Source: Pyrinomonadaceae bacterium MAG19_C2-C3 (GTDB lineage: Bacteria; Acidobacteriota; Blastocatellia; Pyrinomonadales; Pyrinomonadaceae). Taken from it: 64,000 nt of DNA. Positions 25,557 through 34,239 of the stretch are shown here, one piece after another. Every line of letters starts with the position of its first letter. Within the stretch, counting starts at the first letter, position 1. The stretch is from contig JANDLT010000009.1 in the NCBI GenBank assembly GCA_024330265.1, positions 1 to 64,000 on the forward strand, in the 5' to 3' direction. The notes under the pieces were generated by a model. The model ran no database searches, was not told where the DNA came from, and saw nothing but the letters and a program-made list of their open reading frames with translations. A program made the position numbers and the translations under genes.

Positions 25557-27210
25557 ACTTTTCTACGGCGATAACTTGGATGTGTTGCGGCGGTTCGTGA
25601 AGGACGAAACGGTTGACCTTGTGTACATAGACCCGCCGTTTAATTCCAAGCGCAACTACAATCAGATTTACAACAACATCGGGAAAGAAGACCGCGCGCA
25701 GGCGCAAGCCTTCATAGATACTTGGGAGTGGAATAATCACGCCAACGAATGTTACGACGATATTCTGACAAACAAAAACGGTGTGCAGACGCAGCAATCA
25801 ATCGCGTTGATTAACGGCTTGGAGAAAGTTTTGGGCAAAGGTTCGCTGTTCGCGTATCTGGTTTCGATGACCGTTCGCATTGCCGAGATTCACCGCGTAT
25901 TGAAATCAACGGGTTCGTTTTATTTACATTGCGACCCGACGGCATCGCATTATTTGAAACTTGTGTGCGATACGTTTTTTGTTACACGCGGCGGAGATTT
26001 TAGAAATGAAATTGTTTGGAAGCGTCGAGTTGGAATGAGTAGCGCAGTTCACACATCTAATAAGTTCGGCATTTGCACAGATTTTATTCTTTACTTTGTT
26101 AAATCTGATGACGCACCATTTAATCCGCAATACAACTTAAATGACCCAGATTATCAAAGTTATATTGAAGAAAGATTTACCTCCGTTGACGAAAGCGGAC
26201 GAAGATTTCAACCGACAAGTTTAGTCAATCCTGCTTTACGTCCAAATCTGATTTACGAATATAAAGGTTATAAACCGCCAGCAAATGGTTGGATGATTAC
26301 CAAAGAGAAAATGGAACAATGGGATAAAGAAGGGCGAATTTATTTTCCCAAAGATAAAAACGGAAGATTGCGACGAAAAAGTTTTGCAGATGAATTAAAA
26401 GGAATGCCTGTTCAAAATCTTTGGAATGATATTTTTGAAATCAATTCACAAGCGGCTGAACGGCTCGGCTATCCAACGCAAAAACCCGAAGCACTTCTCG
26501 AACGAATCATCAGCGCATCTTCCAATGAAGGCGATGTCATCCTTGATGCGTTCTGCGGTTGCGGCACGACCGTCGCCGTCGCCAATCGTTTGAAACGCCG
26601 TTGGATTGGCATGGATATTACTTACCAAAGCATCGCGCTTATCCTGAAAAGATTGAAGGACAGTGCGGGGCGCGCGGCGGCTGACGCGGTTGAACTGCAC
26701 GGCGTTCCTAAAGATATGGAATCGGTGGACGCGCTGATTCACAAACGCGATGACCGCGTTCGCAAAGAATTTGAAAAATGGGCGATTCTCACTTACTCCG
26801 ACACACGCGCCGTCATCAACGAAAAGAAGGGCGCGGACAAAGGCATTGACGGCGTGGCTTACACGCGCAAATCGAAAGACGAAATTACGCCCGTGATGAT
26901 TTCCGTTAAATCCGGTAACGTCAACGCGGCGGTCATACGAGATTTGCGCGGCGTGGTCGAACGCGAAAACGCCGCGTGCGGAATTTTAATCACACGCCAC
27001 GAACCGACGAAACCGATGACGCAGGAAGCGAAAGCCGCCGGACAATTCAAACCGGAAAACTTCGCGGCGTTTGACCGTCTGCAAATCGTCACCGTTCAAG
27101 AAATTCTCGACGGCGCGCGAATGAATCTGCCGTTAATCGAAGAAGTCACGAAACGCGCCCAGAGCGTCGTTAAAGAGAAGCAAATCGGAATCAGTTATGA
27201 CGCGAGTTAA
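25549..27210 (+). CDS. DNA methyltransferase fused to Mrr-like nuclease domain
   Basis: A 553-residue protein. Residues 1-380 form a beta-class amino-methyltransferase: catalytic motif IV DPPF at 28-31, then the target-recognition region (about 145-310), and the SAM-binding FCGCGTT at 335-341, followed by WIGMDIT. Residues 405-535 resemble a PD-(D/E)xK Mrr-type nuclease: GIDG with Asp434, then MISVKSG with Lys454; the middle acidic residue is replaced by Ser452. Codon use switches sharply to AT-rich in the recognition region. The ATG at 25549 overlaps the upstream gene; 25519 is an alternative start. Confidence 0.85.
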   Translation: MNKLFYGDNLDVLRRFVKDETVDLVYIDPPFNSKRNYNQIYNNIGKEDRAQAQAFIDTWEWNNHANECYDDILTNKNGVQTQQSIALINGLEKVLGKGSLFAYLVSMTVRIAEIHRVLKSTGSFYLHCDPTASHYLKLVCDTFFVTRGGDFRNEIVWKRRVGMSSAVHTSNKFGICTDFILYFVKSDDAPFNPQYNLNDPDYQSYIEERFTSVDESGRRFQPTSLVNPALRPNLIYEYKGYKPPANGWMITKEKMEQWDKEGRIYFPKDKNGRLRRKSFADELKGMPVQNLWNDIFEINSQAAERLGYPTQKPEALLERIISASSNEGDVILDAFCGCGTTVAVANRLKRRWIGMDITYQSIALILKRLKDSAGRAAADAVELHGVPKDMESVDALIHKRDDRVRKEFEKWAILTYSDTRAVINEKKGADKGIDGVAYTRKSKDEITPVMISVKSGNVNAAVIRDLRGVVERENAACGILITRHEPTKPMTQEAKAAGQFKPENFAAFDRLQIVTVQEILDGARMNLPLIEEVTKRAQSVVKEKQIGISYDAS

Positions 27211-27249
27211 GTGGAAGTGATTTGCTCACCTGACGCGGTTAAGGTTATA

Positions 27250-27476
27250 CAGCCCGATTCATCGGGCTTTCCGCCAAAGGCGGCACATAGCCACGCGATT
27301 CATCGCGTGGTCGCTTGCAAGCAAAAGACGAAAGGGCGTTTTAACGTCCTTCCCCGCTTGGCTTAAGCCACCGGATGACAAGCCCGTTGAAACGGGCTGA
27401 GGAATTATTACCCGACTGACCACGCGATAAATCGCGTGGCTATCCGCCCTACGGGAAAGCCTCGTGAACGAGGCTG
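27250..27476. repeat. Nested palindrome of small hairpins
   Basis: The 27211-27514 gap holds only this structure. The left half has AGCCCGATTCATCGGGCT (27251-27268), CCGCCAAAGGCGG, and ATAGCCACGCGATTCATCGC (27287 on). The right half repeats the same order inverted: 27420-27443 is the reverse complement of 27287-27310 with one mismatch, then CCGCCCTACGGG and AGCCTCGTGAACGAGGCT (27459-27476). The centre has further hairpins (AAGGGCG/CGTCCTT, GCCCGTTGAAACGGGC). It lies between the methyltransferase gene and the toxin-antitoxin pair. Confidence 0.88.
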
Positions 27477-27514
27477 AAAACCAAAACCGCGTAGATACAA
27501 GGTGAGTGATTTAT

Positions 27515-27733
27515 ATGCAAGCACACAAAATCGAAGCTGTGGTTCAAACCGACGGCACATTGACGCTTGAAAAACTGCCTTTCAAAAAAGGCGATAACGT
27601 CGAAGTGATTATCTTGGAGCGTCACGTCAAATCAGAATCGGATACCTCTAATCTACTGCACGGGAAACTATTGAGATACGACGACCCGTTCGGTTCGGCA
27701 ACGCCGCTCGAAGATTGGGAAGCGTTGAAATGA
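27515..27733 (+). CDS. AF2212-like small antitoxin
   Basis: A 72-residue protein, MQAHKIEAVVQTDGTLTLEK followed by LPFKKGDNVEVIILER, matching the short beta-barrel pattern of the DUF104/AF2212-like antitoxins. The remaining C-terminal tail (DDPFGSATPLEDWEALK) would wrap the toxin. The ATG at 27515 has AAGGTGAG 8 bases upstream; a GTG at 27506 lies inside that ribosome site and is less likely. Its stop overlaps the PIN toxin start in ATGA, the standard type II toxin-antitoxin arrangement. Autoregulation is expected by analogy. Confidence 0.8.
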   Translation: MQAHKIEAVVQTDGTLTLEKLPFKKGDNVEVIILERHVKSESDTSNLLHGKLLRYDDPFGSATPLEDWEALK

Positions 27734-28125
27734 TTGTTCTCGATACGCATGTTTGGATTTGGTGGATTGATAATCACCCGAAGTTGACGGGTGATTATAA
27801 GCAGATTATCGAACAGCAAAAACAATCGGGCGAACTTGGCGTTAGTATTTACTCGTGCTGGGAAATAGCAAAAGCGGTTGAGAACAACCGTTTGCAATTC
27901 GATATGGCGGTTGAGGATTGGCTTGAATATGCGTCTTCGTATTCGGGCGTTCAAATGTTACCGTTGACGATGAGAATCATAGTTGAATCAACGCAGCTTC
28001 CCGGTGATTTTCATAAAGACCCGGCAGACCAAATCATCGTCGCCACGTCGCGTGTTTATGATTGTCCGCTCGTGACTTACGATGACAAGATTCTAAAATA
28101 TCCGCACGTCAAACTTTTACCTTAG
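27730..28125 (+). CDS. PIN-domain ribonuclease toxin (VapC-type)
   Basis: A 131-residue PIN domain. The acidic residues that bind Mg/Mn are visible: Asp5 in MIVLDTHVWIWW, Glu in YSCWEIAKAV near residue 45, Asp in KDPADQIIVATS near 98 and Asp in VTYDDKILKY. VapC toxins cleave tRNA or rRNA when free of antitoxin. The start is set by the ATGA overlap with the upstream antitoxin gene; the frame is open 15 bases further. The pair closes the accessory island that begins at 24793. Confidence 0.9.
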   Translation: MIVLDTHVWIWWIDNHPKLTGDYKQIIEQQKQSGELGVSIYSCWEIAKAVENNRLQFDMAVEDWLEYASSYSGVQMLPLTMRIIVESTQLPGDFHKDPADQIIVATSRVYDCPLVTYDDKILKYPHVKLLP

Positions 28126-28140
28126 AAGCAAACTAAATTC

Positions 28141-28686
28141 ATGAACGAACAAGAAAAAATCGTGACTATCTTCGGCGGTTCGCGCTGCACGGAAGCGTCG
28201 GAAGAATATCAGCAAGCCCGCCGCGTCGGTGAACTCTTAGCCGAAGCGGGTTATACGATATGCACGGGCGGCTATCTCGGCGTAATGGAAGCCGCGTCGC
28301 GCGGGGCAAGGGAGCGTGGCGGGCGCGTGCTTGGAATCGTGATGAATCAGTTTCGCGCCGAGCCGAATCGCTTCTTGACCGAAAAGGTGGCGACCGAACA
28401 TTTCTACGAAAGATTACAAAGGCTCATCACGCGCTCGGTCGGCTTTATCGCCGTGCGCGGCGGGATGGGGACGGTGACGGAATTATCGCTTGTGTGGAAC
28501 AAGTTACAGACAGGCGTTATCGAACCGCGCCCGCTCGTGTTGCTTGGCGATTGCTGGCAGCCTGTGGTCAAGGCGTGGCAGGATAATCTGGTTGTCAGTC
28601 AGGCGGATGTCGCGTGGCTCGATTTCGCACGGACGGCAGAGGACGCGGTCGGTATTATTCAAAATAAAGCGGAGAAGATAAAATGA
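28141..28686 (+). CDS. LOG-family (TIGR00725-like) nucleotide-hydrolase protein
   Basis: A 181-residue Rossmann-fold protein. It has the family landmarks FGGSRCTEASEEYQQAR at the N-terminus, ICTGGYLGVMEAASRGA, and RGGMGTVTELSLVWN, a variant of the PGGxGTxxE motif with Arg in place of Pro. LOG relatives hydrolyse nucleoside 5'-monophosphates (cytokinin-activating in plants and some bacteria), but this subgroup is uncharacterised. The following gene starts inside its stop codon (ATGA), indicating an operon. Confidence 0.85.
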   Translation: MNEQEKIVTIFGGSRCTEASEEYQQARRVGELLAEAGYTICTGGYLGVMEAASRGARERGGRVLGIVMNQFRAEPNRFLTEKVATEHFYERLQRLITRSVGFIAVRGGMGTVTELSLVWNKLQTGVIEPRPLVLLGDCWQPVVKAWQDNLVVSQADVAWLDFARTAEDAVGIIQNKAEKIK

Positions 28687-29720
28687 ATTGTCCGAGATGC
28701 GGTGCGCGAACGATTCCCGACGGCAGATTTTGCGGAGCGTGCGGCTTCCGTCTGAGTGACGCGCCGCCGTCACCTTCGTCGTCAAACACATCGTTTGACC
28801 CCGATAAAACGATTGTCAATCCCACCTCGTCGGCACGCGAACCTTACTCTTTCATGGGCGGCAATGATGACGCGCAAGCCTCATCAAGCTTTCAGGCAGA
28901 ACAAAAGGTGAACAACATGAACAGTCCTTCTTACACACAAGGCGGTCAGGGTGGACAGCCACAGGGCGGCATACACATTGACGAGGATTCGCGCGGGCGT
29001 GGAAGCGGTTATGCTTACGAGATTTTGCATCAGCCGTCGTTCTCGCTCGCGGTCTTGCGACTCGAAGCCGAACAATCAATTCAAGCCGAAGCCGGAGCGA
29101 TGGTTTCGATGTCGGCGCACGTCGAATTGCAATCCCAATTAAAGGGCGGCGTCATAGGCGCGTTAAAGCGGGCGGTCGGCGGCGAATCGGCGTTTATCTC
29201 AACCTTCACGGCGCGCGGGGCGACGGGCGAACTCACACTCGCGCCGGGCAATCCGGGCGACATCGCGGCTTTAGAGATGAGAAATCAGGATTTTCTCGTG
29301 CAGTCGAGTTCGTATCTCGCGGGCGATGCGAATTTGCAGATTGATACGACGTGGGGCGGTTCGCGCTCGTTCTTCGGCGGCGAAGGTCTGTTCGTCCTGC
29401 GCGTTTCGGGTACGGGCTTACTTCTTGTCTCATCATTCGGTGCGATTCACCGCAAAGTTTTACAAGCCGGTGAACGATACGTCGTTGACACGGGACATCT
29501 CGTCGCGTGGGAAGCGGCGATGCCGTACACTCTAAGGAAAGCGGCGAGCGGTTTTTTCCGCAGTTTCGTGAGCGGCGAAGGCATCGTTTCGGAGTTCACG
29601 GGACCCGGCGAAATCTTAATTCAGACGCGCAACTTGGAAGCCTTCGCAGGTCTCTTGCGCCCGTTCTTCCCCACGCAGGGAAGTGGCGGAAGCGGCTTCA
29701 ATTTCAAAATCGGCGGTTAA
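28683..29720 (+). CDS. AIM24/TIGR00266-family protein with N-terminal zinc ribbon
   Basis: A 345-residue protein. Residues 3-23 form a zinc ribbon (CPRC near 3, CGAC near 18). A disordered Ser/Gly/Gln-rich linker reaches about 100, then the beta-rich AIM24/TIGR00266 domain follows: LAVLRLEAEQSIQAEAGAMV, then GGVIGALKRAVGGESAF and TGEGLFV-like GGEGLFVLRVSG, ending with GPGEILIQTRN. The family is of unknown biochemical function. It is translationally coupled to the LOG-family gene. Confidence 0.85.
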   Translation: MNCPRCGARTIPDGRFCGACGFRLSDAPPSPSSSNTSFDPDKTIVNPTSSAREPYSFMGGNDDAQASSSFQAEQKVNNMNSPSYTQGGQGGQPQGGIHIDEDSRGRGSGYAYEILHQPSFSLAVLRLEAEQSIQAEAGAMVSMSAHVELQSQLKGGVIGALKRAVGGESAFISTFTARGATGELTLAPGNPGDIAALEMRNQDFLVQSSSYLAGDANLQIDTTWGGSRSFFGGEGLFVLRVSGTGLLLVSSFGAIHRKVLQAGERYVVDTGHLVAWEAAMPYTLRKAASGFFRSFVSGEGIVSEFTGPGEILIQTRNLEAFAGLLRPFFPTQGSGGSGFNFKIGG

Positions 29721-29762
29721 GACTTTGATTTAAGTGTACAGGGTTAAATGGACAAATAGTTT

Positions 29763-30740
29763 ATGGTTGCTGATTCTTCACAGTTAATTTCGGCGCACCC
29801 GAAAGTGAGCGAAACTTCGGCGGGCGGCGGGCGATGCGTCGGCATCATCGGCGTCCCTCTGGATTTCGGAGCGGAGAAAGCGGGCGTCGGTTTGGGTCCG
29901 GCGGCGATACGCATCGCGCGACTCGGTGAACGCATAGAGACGCTCGGCTACCGGGTCACGGATACGGGCGATGTACACATCGGCATCCCTTTGGCGAAAC
30001 CCGCGCACGGCGAACCCTTGCGCTATTTACCTGAAGTCAAAGCGGTGTGTGAGGAACTCGCGCGGCGCGTCGAAGATGTTATGGAGCGATGCGATGTGCC
30101 GCTCGTTATCGGCGGCGACCATTCCATTTCAATCGGTTCAATCAGCGGCGTCGCTTCGTATTTTCATAAACAGGGACAAAATCAACTCGGCTTGATTTGG
30201 GTGGACGCACACGCCGACATGAACACGCCCGAAACCACTCCGTCCGGCAATATACACGGAATGCCGCTCGCCACTCTGCTCGGATACGGCACGCCGGAAC
30301 TGACAAACATCGCGGGTTTTAGCCCGAAACTCGAACCGCAATTCTGCGTTCATCTCGGAGCGCGCGACATAGACGCGGGCGAACGCAAACTTATCAAACA
30401 ACTCGGTTTGCGTTTTATCACGATGCGCGAAATTGACGAACGCGGCATGAACGCCTGCATAGATGAAGCCGTCGCAATCGCTTCGCGCGCCGCCGCCGGA
30501 TTTCACCTGACGCTCGATATAGATTCGCTTGACCCGACCGACGCGCCGGGTTCGGGAACGGTCGTGCGCGGCGGTCTGACTTACAGAGAAGCACATCTGG
30601 CGATGGAGAAAATCGCGGAGATTGGAAATATGCGCTCACTCGACATCGTGGAAATCAACACCACGCTCGACATCAACAACAAGACGGCGGAACTCGGCGT
30701 CGAACTCGTGTTGTCCGCGCTCGGCAAAACGATAATTTAG
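29763..30740 (+). CDS. rocF: Arginase
   Basis: Hydrolyses arginine to ornithine and urea. The 325 residues contain the manganese-binding motifs of ureohydrolases: GGDHSISIG near residue 116, WVDAHADMNTPE near 146 and LDIDSLDPTDAPG near 253, plus SGNIHGMPLA and the C-terminal DIVEINTTLD. The latter set indicates arginase rather than agmatinase. The N-terminal 25 residues are variable. No ornithine aminotransferase or urease gene is nearby. The TAG stop codon is shared with the first GTGGATA heptamer of the downstream repeat. Confidence 0.92.
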   Translation: MVADSSQLISAHPKVSETSAGGGRCVGIIGVPLDFGAEKAGVGLGPAAIRIARLGERIETLGYRVTDTGDVHIGIPLAKPAHGEPLRYLPEVKAVCEELARRVEDVMERCDVPLVIGGDHSISIGSISGVASYFHKQGQNQLGLIWVDAHADMNTPETTPSGNIHGMPLATLLGYGTPELTNIAGFSPKLEPQFCVHLGARDIDAGERKLIKQLGLRFITMREIDERGMNACIDEAVAIASRAAAGFHLTLDIDSLDPTDAPGSGTVVRGGLTYREAHLAMEKIAEIGNMRSLDIVEINTTLDINNKTAELGVELVLSALGKTII

Positions 30741-30810
30741 TGGATAGTGGATAGTGGATAGTGGATAGTTTAAGAACAGCTTTCTCACTATTCATTATCC
30801 GCTATCCACT
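30738..30810. repeat. GTGGATA heptamer array with inverted partner
   Basis: Four tandem GTGGATA units (30740-30767) start in the arginase stop codon; after an 18-base loop the inverted form CACTATTCATTATCC and GCTATCCACT (30786-30810) follows. The structure fills the arginase-ddl gap and ends just before the ddl ribosome site. Confidence 0.85.
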
Positions 30811-30826
30811 GGAATGGAAGCTTCTA

Positions 30827-31981
30827 GTGGCGAAAAAGTTAAAAGTCGGTGTGGTGTTTGGTGGTCGTTCGGGCGAGCATGAAGTGTCTTTGCGTTCGGC
30901 GGGGGCAATCATCGAAGCGATGGATAAAACGAAATATGAAGTCGTTCCAATCGGGATTACCAAACAGGGACGGTGGCTTGCCGCGACTTCTCCGGCGCAA
31001 CTCGCGGACGTGAACACGAAAAATCTGAATGCTACGGAAGTGTCAACCGGAGACGCTTCGACATCTCGCGCTCTCATTGAGTCGTCGCACAAAGCGAGTT
31101 TGATGAGTTTGGGCGGCGATAGCGGCACGGATGCACATATTGATTCACACATCGAAGGCTTCGATGTCGTGTTTCCCGTGCTTCACGGGACGTTCGGCGA
31201 GGACGGCACGATTCAGGGATTGCTTGAAACCTATAACGTGCCTTACGTCGGGTGCGGCGTGCTGGCATCGGCGTGCGGGATGGATAAAATTGTGATGAAG
31301 CAACTTTTCCACGGGGCGGGTTTGCCGCAGTGTCATTATGAATGGTTTCGGCGCGGCGAGTGGGAAGCGGACAGAGAGAGAATTACGCGGCTGATAAAAA
31401 AGAATCTCGGCTTTCCGTGTTTCGTCAAACCCGCGAATCTCGGTTCATCTGTCGGCATCTCGAAAGCCGATGACAAAAATCAACTTGAGACGGCGATTGA
31501 TTTAGCCGCGCGCTTTGACCGTCGCATAATCGTCGAGGAAGGACTTGATGTCAGGGAAATCGAATGCGCCGTGCTTGGCAATGATGAACCGGAAGCGAGT
31601 CTTCCGGGCGAATACATCGTGCATGATGAAGCGGCTAAATTTCTCGATTACGCTGAGAAATACTCGAACACCGGACACAACGAATTTGTCACACCCGCAC
31701 CGCTTTCGTCTGAGTTGCAAACCCAAGTTCAAACAATGGCACGGACGGCGTTTCGCGCGGTTGACGGGGCGGGACTTGCCCGCGTGGATTTCTTCTTGCG
31801 CCGCGACACGAACGAACTGCTTATCAACGAATTGAACACGATGCCGGGATTTACGGACACATCGGGCTACCCGAAAATGTGGGCGGCATCGGGACTTTCA
31901 TTTCCAAACTTGGTTGACCGCCTCATCACGCTTGCCCTCGAACGCCACGCCGATAAATCACGCAATCAAACGAGTATTTGA
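30827..31981 (+). CDS. ddl: D-alanine--D-alanine ligase
   Basis: ATP-grasp enzyme making D-Ala-D-Ala for peptidoglycan. The N-terminal motif [17 protein letters not shown], the [12 protein letters not shown] block, [15 protein letters not shown] for ATP binding and [19 protein letters not shown] for Mg and substrate are all present. The GTG at 30827 with GGAAG six bases upstream gives 384 residues and the normal start [10 protein letters not shown]; the frame is open to 30761, but that extension is made of repeat sequence. An insertion (about residues 60-90) accounts for the slightly greater length. Confidence 0.93.
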   Translation: MAKKLKVGVVFGGRSGEHEVSLRSAGAIIEAMDKTKYEVVPIGITKQGRWLAATSPAQLADVNTKNLNATEVSTGDASTSRALIESSHKASLMSLGGDSGTDAHIDSHIEGFDVVFPVLHGTFGEDGTIQGLLETYNVPYVGCGVLASACGMDKIVMKQLFHGAGLPQCHYEWFRRGEWEADRERITRLIKKNLGFPCFVKPANLGSSVGISKADDKNQLETAIDLAARFDRRIIVEEGLDVREIECAVLGNDEPEASLPGEYIVHDEAAKFLDYAEKYSNTGHNEFVTPAPLSSELQTQVQTMARTAFRAVDGAGLARVDFFLRRDTNELLINELNTMPGFTDTSGYPKMWAASGLSFPNLVDRLITLALERHADKSRNQTSI

Positions 31982-32046
31982 ATTTAAGAACCCGTCCTCA
32001 ACTCGCCTTTATTTGATTTCAAATTTTAACTATCAATCAGCATAAA

Positions 32047-32994
32047 CTATCGCTTGTTTGATAGTGCGCGATAACCGCGACGTGTGCGAACCCGGATTTC
32101 GGGTTTGGCGGTCGTGACTTCGATTTCGCGCCATTTTCCGTTGTGCGCGGTGTTGGTCGGGCGGTAGGTGATGGTGTACTGATTACTTAATTCCTCGACA
32201 ATATCGCCTAATGCTTCGCGTGTTTCGCGTCCGCCCGGAGTGCTTATGAAGCGTCCGCCGCTTTTAGCCGCGAAGTTGCGAAGCGAGCCCGCCGCGCTGG
32301 AAAACCCGCCTTTATTGTCCGCCATATCAACGGTGTAAAGTGTCGCTCCGGCGGCAAGTGCGGCGGCGAGTGCTTTATCGGCGGAGTGGCGGCTTTGAGT
32401 GTCCGCGCCGTCGGAGAGGACGATTATCGCGCGCCGTTTTTCGGGTCTCGCGGTCAGTGCTTCGGCGGCTTCGACAATCGCGTCGTGGAGTTTCGTCATG
32501 CCTTCCGCGCGTCGCCCGTAAGCGACGGGTGCAAGGTCGCGGCTCGAAGAAAAATCCTGCATCATCTTGATTTCGGAATCGAAGCGATAAACCGACGTGG
32601 TATCTTCGTGGCGTAGTCCGGCGAGAAAATGAATCGCGGCGGCGCGGGCAAGCGATGTTCGCCCTTCCATGCTGCCGGAGAAATCAATCAGTATCACGGC
32701 GGCAAACGGTGTGTTCTCAATCAGAAAAGTTAAAGCCTGTTGCGGTTGATTATCTTCGCGTATGAAGAAATCGGACTTTTTCAAATTACGCACGAAAGAC
32801 CCGCCTGCATCGGAAACCGTCAAATTCAAAACGACGATGTTCGTTTCAAAATTGATGACATCATCCTGGGTTGTGTCTTGAGTTGTGTTTTGGGCTTGAA
32901 TCTGAATTAGCGAAAGGGAACTAAAAATCAACAGGTGAGACGCGACGAAAAACGCTCGCTTCCAAGTTAAGTGAAGTGAAAGGCTTGCGAACAT
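32047..32994 (-). CDS. Secreted VWA-domain protein (acidobacterial type)
   Basis: A 315-residue protein with a signal peptide (MFASLSLHLTWKRAFFVASH followed by hydrophobic residues, cleavage near IQAQ-N). A short N-terminal domain (IVVLNLTVSDAGGSFV, KSDFFIREDNQPQ) precedes a von Willebrand A domain with an intact MIDAS: DFSGS, the later Thr-containing GMTKLHDAI-type loop and SDGADTQS. The C-terminal YTITYRPTN with WREIEV matches the VWFA-related acidobacterial family. An AAAGGAT site supports the ATG at 32994. Last gene of a four-gene minus-strand cluster of secreted proteins; a paralogue lies at 49283-50413. Confidence 0.85.
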   Translation of the reverse strand: MFASLSLHLTWKRAFFVASHLLIFSSLSLIQIQAQNTTQDTTQDDVINFETNIVVLNLTVSDAGGSFVRNLKKSDFFIREDNQPQQALTFLIENTPFAAVILIDFSGSMEGRTSLARAAAIHFLAGLRHEDTTSVYRFDSEIKMMQDFSSSRDLAPVAYGRRAEGMTKLHDAIVEAAEALTARPEKRRAIIVLSDGADTQSRHSADKALAAALAAGATLYTVDMADNKGGFSSAAGSLRNFAAKSGGRFISTPGGRETREALGDIVEELSNQYTITYRPTNTAHNGKWREIEVTTAKPEIRVRTRRGYRALSNKR

Positions 32995-33022
32995 GACGGC
33001 GGGCATCCTTTGACTGAAAGTT

Positions 33023-33562
33023 TTACTTGAAGTTAGCGCGTATAAATCGAATAACGCCAAGCAATTCACTCGTGCGTTCAATCACCGAAGTCGAGATGAC
33101 AAGGCGCGGCGTGTTTTCAACCGCGATTTGCAAGGTGTTGGATTGAAGGGCTAACTGCGCGAAGGCGGCGGGTAAATCTCTGACTTGCGAAGCGGCATCA
33201 CGGTCTTTTATGTCGTCATCACCGCCCGCTTGACTCAAAAGTTTCTTGACGGTTTTTTCCAACTGTTCAAGTTTTTTCATGCCGTCGCGGTCAAGACTCC
33301 GACGGGCTTCGTACTGCGACTTGAGAAGCGCGGCGAGTTGCGCGGCTTCGCGGGCGCGTGCGAGATGGTCTTCGTGCAGGGACTTTTCGCGCTTGACGCG
33401 CATACGGCTCATCATCTCTTTCTGGTGTTGTTCGAGGCGGGCGTTGGCGCGTTCTTCCGGGTCGAACGAACCACCGCTTGCCGCCGTACCTGTTTGGGCG
33501 TGAGCGGCGAACGACATCGAGACCAGACAGAAAAATAAAAGCAGGTAAAACTTTGCGTGCAT
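33023..33562 (-). CDS. Secreted helical protein of unknown function
   Basis: A 179-residue protein with signal peptide MHAKFYLLLFFCLVSMSFAA and cleavage near HAQ. The mature part is strongly helical and charged: residues 40-115 (NARLEQHQKEMMSRMRVKRE, then EAAQLAALLKSQ and LEQLEKTVKKLL) are likely coiled coil. No known domain is recognised. The upstream in-frame extension to 33655 is rejected because it precedes the signal peptide. It lies 28 bp 5' of the VWA gene and is probably co-transcribed. Confidence 0.7.
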   Translation of the reverse strand: MHAKFYLLLFFCLVSMSFAAHAQTGTAASGGSFDPEERANARLEQHQKEMMSRMRVKREKSLHEDHLARAREAAQLAALLKSQYEARRSLDRDGMKKLEQLEKTVKKLLSQAGGDDDIKDRDAASQVRDLPAAFAQLALQSNTLQIAVENTPRLVISTSVIERTSELLGVIRFIRANFK

Positions 33563-33664
33563 AATCAAGTACTTAGGATCGGCGGCTTGCGACTTTACAT
33601 GAATTTTGTCGGAATGCCGACGCTTAACATTTTGGATGAAGCCACGATTTAACAAAGCGGCGAT

Positions 33665-34213
33665 TTAGCGAAGCGTATAAGGATTGTCAGGCGTATTGAT
33701 GAAATCGTCAGCCGCTTTGGAGCGCGGCGCACGCTCGACGACGATTGTTTTCTTATTTGGCGGCGGCGTTTCCAAAGGACGCGCATTGCCGTCGGTCGTC
33801 TTAAAGTTGATTCCTAATTCACCTTGATTGACTTGCACAACGCGCACGCTGCTCAAGCTTCCGGCGGGCAGCAATAAGCTGTAACGGGTTTCGGCGGCAG
33901 GTATCAGGGTCGTAGGTTCAAGCCGTATCGCACGGGCTTCGCTCTGCCCGCTTTTGTTTTTAAGTTCGAGAATCAGTGAAAGATTTTCCAACGTGTCGGG
34001 GCTGATATTTCGCACCGTACCGCCGATAACGACTTGCCCTTTACGCAAGAAAAGTTCGTCCTCCGCAATCTGTATTTTCAGAGGTCGCGGAGCAGTCGCG
34101 CGATTTTCTATTGTTGTGGCGGGTGGAATGAATTTACTCCGCAAGTACATAAACCCGCTGGCGAGTCCGAAGACAGTGAGCAAAGCGACGATGATAGAGA
34201 TGGCTTTAGTCAT
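33665..34213 (-). CDS. Membrane-anchored FxLYD-like protein
   Basis: A 182-residue protein with an N-terminal transmembrane anchor (ISIIVALLTVFGLASGFMYL). The external domain contains VVIGGTVRNISPDTLENLSL, a pattern typical of FxLYD-type beta-sandwich domains in which a GxVkN motif begins a strand. A Pro/Lys-rich tail ends DDFINTPDNPYTLR. The ATG at 34213 is chosen because it directly precedes the anchor. Function unknown; it belongs to the secreted-protein cluster 32047-34899. Confidence 0.65.
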   Translation of the reverse strand: MTKAISIIVALLTVFGLASGFMYLRSKFIPPATTIENRATAPRPLKIQIAEDELFLRKGQVVIGGTVRNISPDTLENLSLILELKNKSGQSEARAIRLEPTTLIPAAETRYSLLLPAGSLSSVRVVQVNQGELGINFKTTDGNARPLETPPPNKKTIVVERAPRSKAADDFINTPDNPYTLR

Positions 34214-34239
34214 TATGCGTGCGAGAGAAAGTTTAAGAT

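Noticed and set aside
27250-27476. CRISPR-like array
   Set aside because: The repeated units are inverted hairpins of differing sequence, with no constant direct repeat/spacer periodicity and no cas genes.
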